Below, one piece after another: positions 1 through 6,263 of a DNA stretch of 16,148 bases; position 1 is the first letter of the stretch; every line of letters starts with the position of its first letter. The notes beneath the pieces were generated by a model, which saw only the letters and a list, made by a program, of their open reading frames with translations, was not told where the DNA came from and searched no databases. A program made the position numbers and the translations under genes. The DNA lies in assembly GCA_021157815.1 (NCBI GenBank), contig JAGGVT010000078.1, forward strand, positions 1-16,148, given 5' to 3'. The stretch comes from a bacterium. GTDB lineage: Bacteria > JAJVIF01 > JAGGVT01.

Positions 1-106
1 TGTTGTTTCTCCCCTTCGATAGTATATAGATCAGATATATTGTTTATAATGTAAAAAAAACTCCCCCCGCTCGCGGGGGTATTAATGGGGGGGTGGGAAA
101 CAAAAT
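1..106 (+). repeat. MITE-like repeat, copy 1 (right part, truncated by window edge)
   Basis: This stretch matches, in inverted orientation, the repeat at 2229-2366, and in direct orientation the one at 3284-3468. Shared blocks are TTCCCTTCGCAAGTATATAG (here slightly diverged), AGATCAGATATATTG, an A-run, and a GC hairpin of the form CCCCCCGCTCGCGGGGG followed by ATTAANGGGGGGG. The left end with its own GC hairpin is missing because the window starts inside the element. On the minus strand the hairpin is followed by a run of eight T, so it could stop antisense transcription. No coding capacity is seen. Confidence 0.75.
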
Positions 107-108
107 CC

Positions 109-158
109 GACCATTCGCTTGTCGAAGACCTTGAGCGGAGTCGAAAGGGTCGAATGTC
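109..158. repeat. Short REP-like palindrome
   Basis: Outer arms CATTCG (112-117) and CGAATG (151-156) enclose imperfect arms around CTTGTCGAAG and AGTCGAAAGG. The text GAGCGGAGTCGAAAGG belongs to a type of short intergenic palindrome found in many unrelated bacterial genomes. It sits between the MITE-like copy and the promoter of the first gene. The rest of 159-227 shows nothing recognisable. Confidence 0.5.
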
Positions 159-227
159 TGAATGACGAAATTTATATGTTTAGATGATGTTCTGAGACAG
201 CTTCTTAGTGTTGTCCCGGAGATAAGC

Positions 228-256
228 TAGGCATACCAGCCGATGTGCATTATAAT
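228..256 (+). promoter_or_regulatory. Candidate sigma-70 promoter for the 301 gene
   Basis: A perfect -10 box TATAAT (251-256) lies 17 bp after TAGGCA (228-233), which matches four of six consensus -35 bases. The expected transcript start near 263 gives a leader of about 38 nt. That leader contains GCTAATC twice (263-269 and 275-281), exactly 12 bp apart. Confidence 0.5.
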
Positions 257-300
257 AGGTCAGCTAATCTTGATGCTAATCCTCTGAAGAGGTGTCTTTC

Positions 301-2217
301 ATGATTCGGGTGAAATATTTCGCTTTTTTGATATTGATATGTTCAATGACATTAACAGGAACCACAGCCTTTGCGGTTGTTACTACTGATGAACTTCTGT
401 ATGAGCCGTCCGAGCAGTTCCTGGACGATTTCTTCCTTTCGCTGACGACAGGCAATTATGTCTATCCTGAAACGGAGGATGCCGCGCTGGTACTCAGAAG
501 GCTTTACAGGATTTCTGAATGTGTCCAGAATAACGATTACATCACCGCGTGGCAGACACTGGTAAACCTGCCGGAACATGAGCATTTTCCGGTTATCTCG
601 GAAATACGAAATGAGGCGCGCGCGATTCAATCCATTACGCCATGGTTCTCCGACAGGGAATTGAAATCCAATTTCATCATGGCGTACGATGAAATCTGGC
701 TTAAATACAATGACATTCAGGATGACTACAAAAAGTTCGAGGATGTTTTCTCGGGCTATTCATCCAGAAGTGACAAGGATAATCCGGCGACTTTCATTCG
801 CAACCACCTTGGCTATTACGGCTACAACAAAACCAGCTCGCAGCCCTCAAGCGATATCGAGTATATCTGGGACCTGTTCAGGAATTTTTCGCTCTATGCC
901 GATGCGTCATCGAAACAGGATTTTGACTACAGAACATCTGACCCTCAGGAATATGGCAAGTCGTTTATGAAAAAAACAGCGACACGGATTATCGATGCGT
1001 GGGATGAAGCGCTGATAGCCGAAAAGATAAGAACCGGCGAGGAGACAATTCTCAATCATGATGAATCCGCTTCCTTGATTGCTGAAAATAAGATTGAACC
1101 TGAAACCAAACCCGTTCAGCGGATTGACTATTCCAGGATTAATATATTCAAACTGCCTGATAATGCGGAACCCGCGTGGCATGAAACTGAAATCAACAAT
1201 GAACCGGAATTTACGCCTGTGGATTCAGTTGTTGAAATTCCGGATGAACCGGAAATTGAAGTGGATACAAACCCAATCACAAATGGCGAGGGTCTTGAGC
1301 CGCCTGAACCGATAACTGAGAGGCGTTTCCCCAAGGTTGTAGATGTTCCTGTGGTCGATCCTGAAAATGAGATTGTAATAGAGGATGTTCCCATTCTTGA
1401 TGAGGATGAGCCGGTCGAAATCGAAGAACCGATTGTTGATGAAAAACCGGTGGAATCGGTTTTTGTCTCCCCTGATGTGATAGTTGTGGACAACGCTGAA
1501 GATGAAAATATCCCTGAGGGAATTGTCACGATTCCCCAGGTGGGAAGTGAAATCGAAGAACCGGTTGAGCTTTTGAAAGAGGATATACCTGTTGAGGTGG
1601 AAATGGATTCGCTGGATGAAATCCTAACGCCGGTGAATTTGCTGCAGGATGAATCTGATGAGCTTGAGGAAATTACGCCTCAGCCTGTTGAAGAGTTTGA
1701 GATGACAGATGAGCAGGAACTTGAGGAGATTGCGCAGAGATTAACGAATCGCCTGTATGATGTTGCGGAAGATCTCGGAGGACATGCGGTTGATTTGGTC
1801 GTGCTGTGGTCAACTGATCCCGACAAGCTGGAAAATTACGACGAAAAGGAATCTGAACTGGAAAATTCGTTCAGGATACATAAAGAGGAATTCCTTGCGC
1901 TTTTATATCTGAATGATGCTTTCAGGCTTGAAGAGAATCTGGGAACCACTTATGATGCTCTCAACGGAAAGATAATCGATTCGCTGATGAAGGGCCTGAA
2001 AGATTTCAAAGCGGGCGGCGGATTGGCTGACAATCCGAATGTCGATGAAGAGGAATTGCTCCGTGCGATTGGCCAGCTCACACAGGGCGTAGAGGCGCGG
2101 CGTGAATCGCTGAAAATCCAATCGGCATCGCTGAAAGCTTTCAAACTCAGAAAAAGCCAGCTTGAGGATGATATTAAAAGACTCAAGCAGCTGAAGAATA
2201 TTGAAATAAGCGATTGA
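301..2217 (+). CDS. Secreted protein of unknown function with acidic Pro/Glu-rich linker
   Basis: I do not recognise this family. The ATG at 301 is preferred over the in-frame GTG at 292, because GAAGAGG (286-292) lies 8 nt before the ATG and would overlap the GTG. That start gives 638 residues with a clean Sec signal peptide (basic MIRVK, hydrophobic core, cleavage near TAFA-VV, about residue 25). Residues about 26-290 look alpha-helical and rich in Trp, Tyr and Asp. Residues about 295-475 form a low-complexity linker dominated by Glu, Asp, Pro and Val with recurring EPVEIEEP-like phrases, probably extended and strongly negative. Residues about 480-638 return to helix and end in a Lys/Glu/Leu coiled-coil-like stretch. 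The layout suggests a periplasmic protein spanning a distance between two folded ends. It is co-oriented with the flagellar rod gene downstream, but 285 bp and a repeat separate them, so shared function is only a guess. Confidence 0.8.
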   Translation: MIRVKYFAFLILICSMTLTGTTAFAVVTTDELLYEPSEQFLDDFFLSLTTGNYVYPETEDAALVLRRLYRISECVQNNDYITAWQTLVNLPEHEHFPVISEIRNEARAIQSITPWFSDRELKSNFIMAYDEIWLKYNDIQDDYKKFEDVFSGYSSRSDKDNPATFIRNHLGYYGYNKTSSQPSSDIEYIWDLFRNFSLYADASSKQDFDYRTSDPQEYGKSFMKKTATRIIDAWDEALIAEKIRTGEETILNHDESASLIAENKIEPETKPVQRIDYSRINIFKLPDNAEPAWHETEINNEPEFTPVDSVVEIPDEPEIEVDTNPITNGEGLEPPEPITERRFPKVVDVPVVDPENEIVIEDVPILDEDEPVEIEEPIVDEKPVESVFVSPDVIVVDNAEDENIPEGIVTIPQVGSEIEEPVELLKEDIPVEVEMDSLDEILTPVNLLQDESDELEEITPQPVEEFEMTDEQELEEIAQRLTNRLYDVAEDLGGHAVDLVVLWSTDPDKLENYDEKESELENSFRIHKEEFLALLYLNDAFRLEENLGTTYDALNGKIIDSLMKGLKDFKAGGGLADNPNVDEEELLRAIGQLTQGVEARRESLKIQSASLKAFKLRKSQLEDDIKRLKQLKNIEISD

Positions 2218-2228
2218 AGTATATCTCA

Positions 2229-2366
2229 TCCCCCCCCTTAATCCCCCCGCGAGCGGGGGAGCTTTTTTTGCATTTGTAAACAATATATCTGATCTATATA
2301 CTTGCGAAGGGAAGAATCAACACTCTCTCTCCCCGCTCGCGGGGAGGGCTGGGGTGGGGGCTTCTT
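2229..2366 (-). repeat. MITE-like repeat, copy 2 (full length, inverted)
   Basis: Read on the minus strand the element runs: AAGCCCCCACCCCAGC, hairpin CCTCCCCGCGAGCGGGGAG, then TTCCCTTCGCAAGTATATAG, AGATCAGATATATTG, an A-run, a second GC hairpin, and ATTAAGGGGGGG. The two ends resemble each other as inverted repeats: each starts with a C-run and carries a hairpin with the GCNAGC loop. It is about 138 bp and shares most positions with copies 1 and 3. No transposase is encoded, so it would be non-autonomous. The remaining part of the gap, 2367-2440, shows no recognised feature. Confidence 0.75.
2241..2268 (+). terminator. Intrinsic terminator of the 301 gene (inside repeat copy 2)
   Basis: A GC-rich hairpin CCCCCCGCGAGCGGGGGAG is followed by seven T (2262-2268), 24 nt after the TGA stop of the upstream gene. 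This is the right end of the MITE-like element, so the repeat appears to double as a terminator. Confidence 0.65.
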
Positions 2367-2440
2367 GTTTGCGATGCTTTTCCCGGCAAGCACTTTAACC
2401 CTCTGCTATTTTTTATCTGTGTTTACTATGCAAAACTCCC

Positions 2441-2468
2441 TTAAGCTTAATCAAATTTAATCCGATGC
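2441..2468 (+). promoter_or_regulatory. Possible sigma-28 (FliA)-like promoter before the flagellar rod gene
   Basis: TTAAGCTT (2441-2448) matches six of eight positions of the FliA -35 consensus TAAAGTTT. TCCGATGC (2461-2468) matches five of eight of the -10 consensus GCCGATAA. The spacer is 12 bp against the usual 11. The start would fall near 2475, about 28 nt before the ATG. The match is imperfect; it is supported mainly by its position before a flagellar gene. Confidence 0.3.
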
Positions 2469-2474
2469 AATATA

Positions 2475-2492
2475 TGATCGAACCTTCGATCA
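2475..2492. promoter_or_regulatory. 18-bp dyad touching the rod gene ribosome binding site
   Basis: TGATCGAA-CC-TTCGATCA is a perfect inverted repeat with 8-bp arms and a 2-bp centre. Its last base is the first base of the Shine-Dalgarno AGGGAG (2492-2497), and it begins at the predicted transcript start. It could be a repressor operator or a short 5' hairpin affecting translation. Function is inferred from position and symmetry only. Confidence 0.4.
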
Positions 2493-2502
2493 GGGAGCTG
2501 CT

Positions 2503-3270
2503 ATGTTAAGAGGATTATATATCGCCGGAAGCGGCATGACCGAAAGAGCCGCGAATCTTGATGTCGTCGCGAACAATATCGCCAATATGCAAACCGATAC
2601 CTTTAAAAGGGACCGGGTTGCGTACTCCGAATTCAAAGAGATGTTTCTAAACCGTATCCAGAACGGTGAAAAGACCGAACCGGTTGGAAAACTCGCTCTG
2701 GGTTCACTTCTGGACACAAACAAATTCACCGATTTTACGCAAGGTCCTCTTGCCTCGACAGGTGATGATCACGATCTTGCGATTATGGGTGATGGCTTTA
2801 TCAAAGTTGCCATCCCTGATGGCTCAATGCGATACACGCGTGACGCCCACTGGAATCTGACATCGGATGGCAAACTTGTCGATGGCAGGGGTTTTGCCAT
2901 TTTGGATAGCAAGGGCGGCAAAATCGTTCTTGGCACAAAGGGGAATATTGCTATCTCTGAAGATGGCACTATTTATCAGGATGGCAAGAGCACCGGTAAA
3001 ATCGGCATCTTTGAAATCGACGACAGATCTCTTCTGGTAAAGGAGAGCAGTTCGATATACCGTCTTGACGGCGACTCCTCTTTCCTTGAAAGAGATGCTG
3101 AAAATTCATCTCTGCAACAGGGATATGTCGAGAAACCGAACTTCTCACCACTGAGTGTGGTTACTGATATGATTCGAATTCTCCGTGAATATGAGTCATC
3201 GCAGAAAGTGGTTCAAATCTATGATGACACCATTAACCAGGCGATTACCAAACTCGGCAAAGTTCAGTAG
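2503..3270 (+). CDS. flgF: Flagellar basal-body rod protein, FlgF/FlhO type
   Basis: The 255-residue protein belongs to the flagellar rod/hook family whose subunits polymerise into the axial rod spanning the periplasm. Residues 5-35 are the N-terminal rod domain, with the signature VVANNIANMQTDTFK. The central region has the family phrase HDLAIMGDGFIKV followed by MRYTRDAHWNLTSDGKLV. Residues about 205-252 are the C-terminal rod domain (MIRILREYESSQK, then a terminal amphipathic helix). There is no cleavable signal peptide, as expected for a substrate of the flagellar type III exporter. The opening MLRGLYIAGSGM is closer to FlgF/FlhO than to FlgG, but FlgG cannot be excluded without alignment. 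The start is supported by AGGGAG 5 nt upstream. No other flagellar gene is visible in this window. Confidence 0.88.
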   Translation: MLRGLYIAGSGMTERAANLDVVANNIANMQTDTFKRDRVAYSEFKEMFLNRIQNGEKTEPVGKLALGSLLDTNKFTDFTQGPLASTGDDHDLAIMGDGFIKVAIPDGSMRYTRDAHWNLTSDGKLVDGRGFAILDSKGGKIVLGTKGNIAISEDGTIYQDGKSTGKIGIFEIDDRSLLVKESSSIYRLDGDSSFLERDAENSSLQQGYVEKPNFSPLSVVTDMIRILREYESSQKVVQIYDDTINQAITKLGKVQ

Positions 3271-3283
3271 TAAATTGAGTTAG

Positions 3284-3468
3284 AAAAAAGCCCCCACCCA
3301 AGCCCTCCCCGCAAGCGGGGAGGGAGAATATTGTCGCTTCCCTTCGCAAGTGTATAGCAGGATATGGAGAATGTTGTTTCTTCCCTTCGCAAGTATTTAG
3401 GTCGGATATTTTATTTGCAAATGCAAAAAACATCTCCCCCCGCTCGCGGGGGGATTAAGGGGGGGGAA
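3284..3468 (+). repeat. MITE-like repeat, copy 3 (with internal 43-bp duplication)
   Basis: Left end AAGCCCCCACCCAAGC and hairpin CCCTCCCCGCAAGCGGGGAG (from 3303) match copy 2. The right end hairpin (3436-3453) and ATTAAGGGGGGG match copies 1 and 2. In the middle the unit CTTCCCTTCGCAAGT occurs twice, starting at 3337 and 3380, a 43-bp tandem duplication absent from copies 1 and 2. The element starts 14 bp after the rod gene stop and ends 2 bp from the stop of the convergent DUF58 gene, so it fills this convergent gap. Confidence 0.75.
3425..3453 (-). terminator. Probable terminator of the DUF4350-MoxR-DUF58 operon
   Basis: Read on the minus strand, hairpin CCCCCCGCGAGCGGGGGG (3453-3436) is followed after five bases by six T, 18 nt past the DUF58 stop. 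As with the 301 gene, this is the right end of a MITE-like repeat in the same orientation relative to the gene it would terminate. Confidence 0.5.
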
Positions 3469-3470
3469 AA

Positions 3471-4862
3471 TCACAACCTGGCAATTGATTTCAATCGAAT
3501 ATATTCCGAAACAACGGAAACGCTCAGCTCCTCGGGATAGAGGTCAAGTGTCATGGCGCCGCCTCGAGTTAATTCCCTTAACGCCAGTTCACGCTGGTAC
3601 AAAATATCCCGCGCGACAGCGACATCGTAGATTTCACTCTCACGCTCCGGCACCTTGTTTGCCTGCGCTGTGATTTCAGAATCCCGAAAAGCGATAACGA
3701 GCGGAGTGTGGGTCGGATGAAGCGCCAGCAGATATTTAATCAAACTCTTTGATGACTCCGGATCAACCAAATCCGTAAAGAAAACAACAAGAGAACGTTT
3801 GCGTTGAACAGTCGCCATTTTCAAAAACGCGTTGCGGTAATTCGATTCAACAAGTTTCGGTTTCAAACTGTAGAGTGTATTAACGATTCGTGAAATCTGC
3901 CCTTTGCCTGCGCGGGTCGGAAGGTAAATCTCCTCTTTGTCGCTGAATGCCATCAATCCGACTCTGTCACCCTTCGACAGCGCGACATAACTCAGCACCA
4001 TTGATGCGTTCACGGTGAAATCCAGCCGAGTTGTTTCTCTCAACGGATTTTCCCACGGCAGAAGGTTTTCCGGGTAGAGATCAGTATCCAGAAGTAAACT
4101 GCCCTCTTTTTTACCCCTTGGAACAAAACTGGTCATGAGACGGCCAGTGTCAATCATAATCATCAGATTCTGGCTGCGTTCGTCCTCGTATTCACGCACG
4201 GTAAGTTTGTTGCGGCGCGCGGTGACTTTCCAGTCAATGCTGCGGTATTCATCGCCCTGTGTGTAATCTCTCAACTCCCTGAAACTTGAACTTCTGCCTT
4301 TATATCGAAGACGCCTTTCACCAGATGTCCCGAACGGATGGCGTGTCAGCAGATTGTATTTCGTTATCGCCCTGATGCTCGGCACGACGCGAATGTTCTC
4401 CGGCATTTTGAATACTCGCTGCACTGTCACGAATCCCATACGGGATTTCGCTCGGACGTTTATGCTTTCGAATTTGAAATCCCCTCTCGTAATCGGTGTT
4501 AATTTATAGGAAAGGGTTTTTCTTGTCCCTGGTTGGAGATTTGTATCCAGGATTCTGGGAGAGATAATAAATTTATCCAATCCCGCTTCTGTGATCTGTA
4601 TCACAAGAGGGATTTTACCGCGATGGTTAATCTCAATCCCAACGGGGTTTTTATCCAGAAGCGAAAGCTGAGATTCAACATCACGATTGATAACCAGTTT
4701 CAGATTGGCGCGGATAATCATGAAATCGAGAATAATCAGAATGGCAATCATGATGATATATACGATGAAAACACCGGTGAATGCGGGATACTGCATTGAT
4801 GGCAGCAGAATCGCGGCGGATAGTGCCAGAAGGAAAAGCGTTTTATTTGTTGGAATCGGCAT
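3471..4862 (-). CDS. DUF58 domain protein with von Willebrand A-like fold
   Basis: This 463-residue membrane protein is the usual partner of MoxR ATPases. Two hydrophobic segments at about residues 8-22 and 28-50 form an N-terminal hairpin anchor. Residues 50-165 look like a beta domain. The DUF58 core follows with FRELRDYTQGDEYRSIDW (194-211) and KVTARRNKLTVREYEDER (212-229). A VWA-like domain then begins, with IMIDTGRLM: Asp238 and Gly240 occupy a MIDAS-like position, although the usual second Ser is replaced. A probable insertion of about 30 residues follows (245-280). The domain continues with DRVGLMAFSD, and VVFFTDLVD is a second strand-loop typical of VWA domains. The start at 4862 shows no Shine-Dalgarno, and a 49-nt gap with a REP-like fragment separates it from moxR, so translational coupling or reinitiation is possible. 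The precise substrate is unknown. Confidence 0.9.
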   Translation of the reverse strand: MPIPTNKTLFLLALSAAILLPSMQYPAFTGVFIVYIIMIAILIILDFMIIRANLKLVINRDVESQLSLLDKNPVGIEINHRGKIPLVIQITEAGLDKFIISPRILDTNLQPGTRKTLSYKLTPITRGDFKFESINVRAKSRMGFVTVQRVFKMPENIRVVPSIRAITKYNLLTRHPFGTSGERRLRYKGRSSSFRELRDYTQGDEYRSIDWKVTARRNKLTVREYEDERSQNLMIMIDTGRLMTSFVPRGKKEGSLLLDTDLYPENLLPWENPLRETTRLDFTVNASMVLSYVALSKGDRVGLMAFSDKEEIYLPTRAGKGQISRIVNTLYSLKPKLVESNYRNAFLKMATVQRKRSLVVFFTDLVDPESSKSLIKYLLALHPTHTPLVIAFRDSEITAQANKVPERESEIYDVAVARDILYQRELALRELTRGGAMTLDLYPEELSVSVVSEYIRLKSIARL

Positions 4863-4874
4863 TTAATTAAATAT

Positions 4875-4908
4875 GTACGCCGGGAGCGCCGTACGCCTGT
4901 GCGGCACG
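4875..4908. repeat. REP-like fragment between moxR and the DUF58 gene
   Basis: GGGAGCGCCG (4882-4891) followed by a C-x-TG-x-CGGC pattern matches the start of one arm of the cloverleaf element at 11327-11429. GTACGCC is repeated at 4875-4881 and 4891-4897. It lies in the only gap between the two genes and may be a decayed half-element. Confidence 0.4.
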
Positions 4909-4911
4909 ACC

Positions 4912-5892
4912 CTATCTCGGCACCGTTACCTGTTCAAGAATTTCATCAATGATATCATCGGGACTGATGCCCTCAATCTCAGCCTCAGGTTTGAGAATCA
5001 GCCTGTGGCGCAGTACCGGTCGCGCGAACTCCTTGATGTCATCCGGCATTACAAAATTCCGTTTATGAATCGCGGCGGATGTTTTTGCAACGGCAATGAA
5101 AGATATTCCCGCTCGAGGCGATGATCCCAGCGCTACAAACGGGTGATTGCGTGTCGCTGTTATAATTTTAACTATGTAATCGGCGATTGATTTCTCAACC
5201 CGGATTTTTCTTATCTCCTCTCGAGCCTTCTTAACAACAGTTTCATCGGCAATCGCTTTCAGGTTGAATTGCTCAATGTTGAAAAAATCACCGTGCTCAT
5301 GAAATCTGAGAATGATATCCCTTTCCTCGTTTGGCAATGGGTAGTCGATGATGAGCTTCATAAGGAAACGGTCAAGCTCCGCCTCAGGCAGGGGATATGT
5401 GCCCTCGTATTCAATCGGATTCTGTGTCGCGACAACGGTAAACAAATCGCCAAGCAAATATGATTCGCCATCGATTGTAACCTGCCTCTCCTGCATGGCT
5501 TCCAGAAGCGCTGACTGGGTTTTCGGCGGCGTGCGATTTATCTCATCGGCAAGAAGTATGTCCGTAAAAATAGGTCCGCGCCTTAATTCGAATTTCCCCT
5601 GCGCCGGATTAAAAATGTTGATGCCTGTTAAATCGCCGGGCATCAGGTCGGGAGTGAATTGAACCCGTTTGAAATCGGCTTTTGCCACCGATGCCAGCGT
5701 GCGAACCATAAGCGTTTTCGCCACTCCCGGAACACCCTCCATCAGCAGATGTCCGCCTGCAAGAAATCCGATTATCAATTCCCCCAGCGGTTTTTGCTGG
5801 CCTACTATCACCTTGGAAAGTTCTCCGAACAGATTGTTAAACAATTCGACGGTTTGTGATAGCGTTATTTCGTTGTTGTCTTGCATTGTCAT
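4912..5892 (-). CDS. MoxR family AAA+ ATPase
   Basis: This 326-residue protein has all the landmarks of MoxR ATPases, cytoplasmic hexameric machines that remodel or activate partner proteins, often a VWA-containing protein encoded next door. Walker A is GVPGVAKT (53-60). Walker B is ILLADE (112-117), followed by INRTPPKTQSALLEAMQE. Sensor 1 lies in ATQNPIE (155-161). The LDRFLMK segment (173-179) carries the conserved Arg. Sensor 2 is in SPRAGIS within the C-terminal lid. Length is typical for the family (about 310-340). AAGG lies 7 nt before the first ATG at 5892, which I prefer over the second Met two codons later. It lies 49 nt upstream of the DUF58 gene and downstream of the DUF4350 gene on the same strand. 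I see no clear promoter in the gap before it, so read-through from the DUF4350 promoter is likely. Confidence 0.95.
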   Translation of the reverse strand: MTMQDNNEITLSQTVELFNNLFGELSKVIVGQQKPLGELIIGFLAGGHLLMEGVPGVAKTLMVRTLASVAKADFKRVQFTPDLMPGDLTGINIFNPAQGKFELRRGPIFTDILLADEINRTPPKTQSALLEAMQERQVTIDGESYLLGDLFTVVATQNPIEYEGTYPLPEAELDRFLMKLIIDYPLPNEERDIILRFHEHGDFFNIEQFNLKAIADETVVKKAREEIRKIRVEKSIADYIVKIITATRNHPFVALGSSPRAGISFIAVAKTSAAIHKRNFVMPDDIKEFARPVLRHRLILKPEAEIEGISPDDIIDEILEQVTVPR

Positions 5893-5932
5893 GGTCTTAC
5901 CTTTTGTTGCGTTTTGTTTGTTGAGAACTCTG

Positions 5933-6025
5933 AAAAAGAGTGGATTCCAGCTTTCGCCGGAATGACAAACTGCCGGAATGACAAGCTGTTGTCATTCCGG
6001 GCTTGACCCGGAATCCATTCTTTTT
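5933..6025. repeat. Palindromic intergenic repeat (GTCATTCCGG type)
   Basis: Left arm 5933-5968 (AAAAAGAGTGGATTCC ending in GGAATGACAA) pairs imperfectly with right arm 5989-6025 (TTGTCATTCCGG ending in GGAATCCATTCTTTTT). A 20-bp centre holds an extra GCCGGAATGACAA copy. This is a widespread class of bacterial intergenic palindrome. Translating it yields the well-known spurious PAKAGIH-type peptides. It sits between the DUF4350 gene and moxR. Confidence 0.8.
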
Positions 6026-6044
6026 CGATTGTAAAAGCCAGACC

Positions 6045-6253
6045 GGGTGCCGCCCATACAGCAGTCTCGGCTTTATGGGTGAAATTGCATAACTTCGCAG
6101 TAATCACCCACAAATCACAAAAAGACGTGATGTGTGGGTCCCTCGATAAACTCGGGATCTTCGAGCGGCACCCTGGAGTTATCAGAAAAATGGTATGTTT
6201 AGAAATCAACATGTTTTCCAGACAGGCTCTACAGCACCACTCTAAAGCATGGT
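6045..6253 (+). repeat. Cloverleaf element A, copy 1
   Basis: Terminal inverted repeats GGGTGCCGC (6045-6053) and GCGGCACCC (6165-6173) enclose two hairpins. One has CCCATA/TATGGG arms with AGC/GCT inside. The other has CCCACAAATCAC against GTGATGTGTGGG, with one mismatch. About 27 bp after the second hairpin (CTCGATAAACTCGGGATC region) are absent from copy 2 and can form another small stem. A tail of about 75 bp (GAGTTATCAG...GTATGTTTA...ATCAACATG) is also shared with the copy at 13318. The shared sequence stops about 10 bp before the DUF4350 stop codon. The region 5893-6263 holds only repeats and no gene. Confidence 0.75.
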
Positions 6254-6263
6254 GTTATTTTTT

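Noticed and set aside
1128-1529. Minus-strand Ser/Thr/Gly-rich open frame
   Set aside because: It is the complement of the Pro/Glu-rich linker codons of the 301 gene; its composition is fully explained by that and it lacks a start signal.
3337-3422. Repeated unit that might suggest a CRISPR array
   Set aside because: Only two diverged units, no uniform spacers and no cas genes; it is an internal duplication in a MITE-like element.
5889-6212. Minus-strand open frame of 107 codons between DUF4350 and moxR
   Set aside because: It is the translation of the two intergenic repeats (PAKAGIH-type peptide), with no ribosome site and no recognisable protein.
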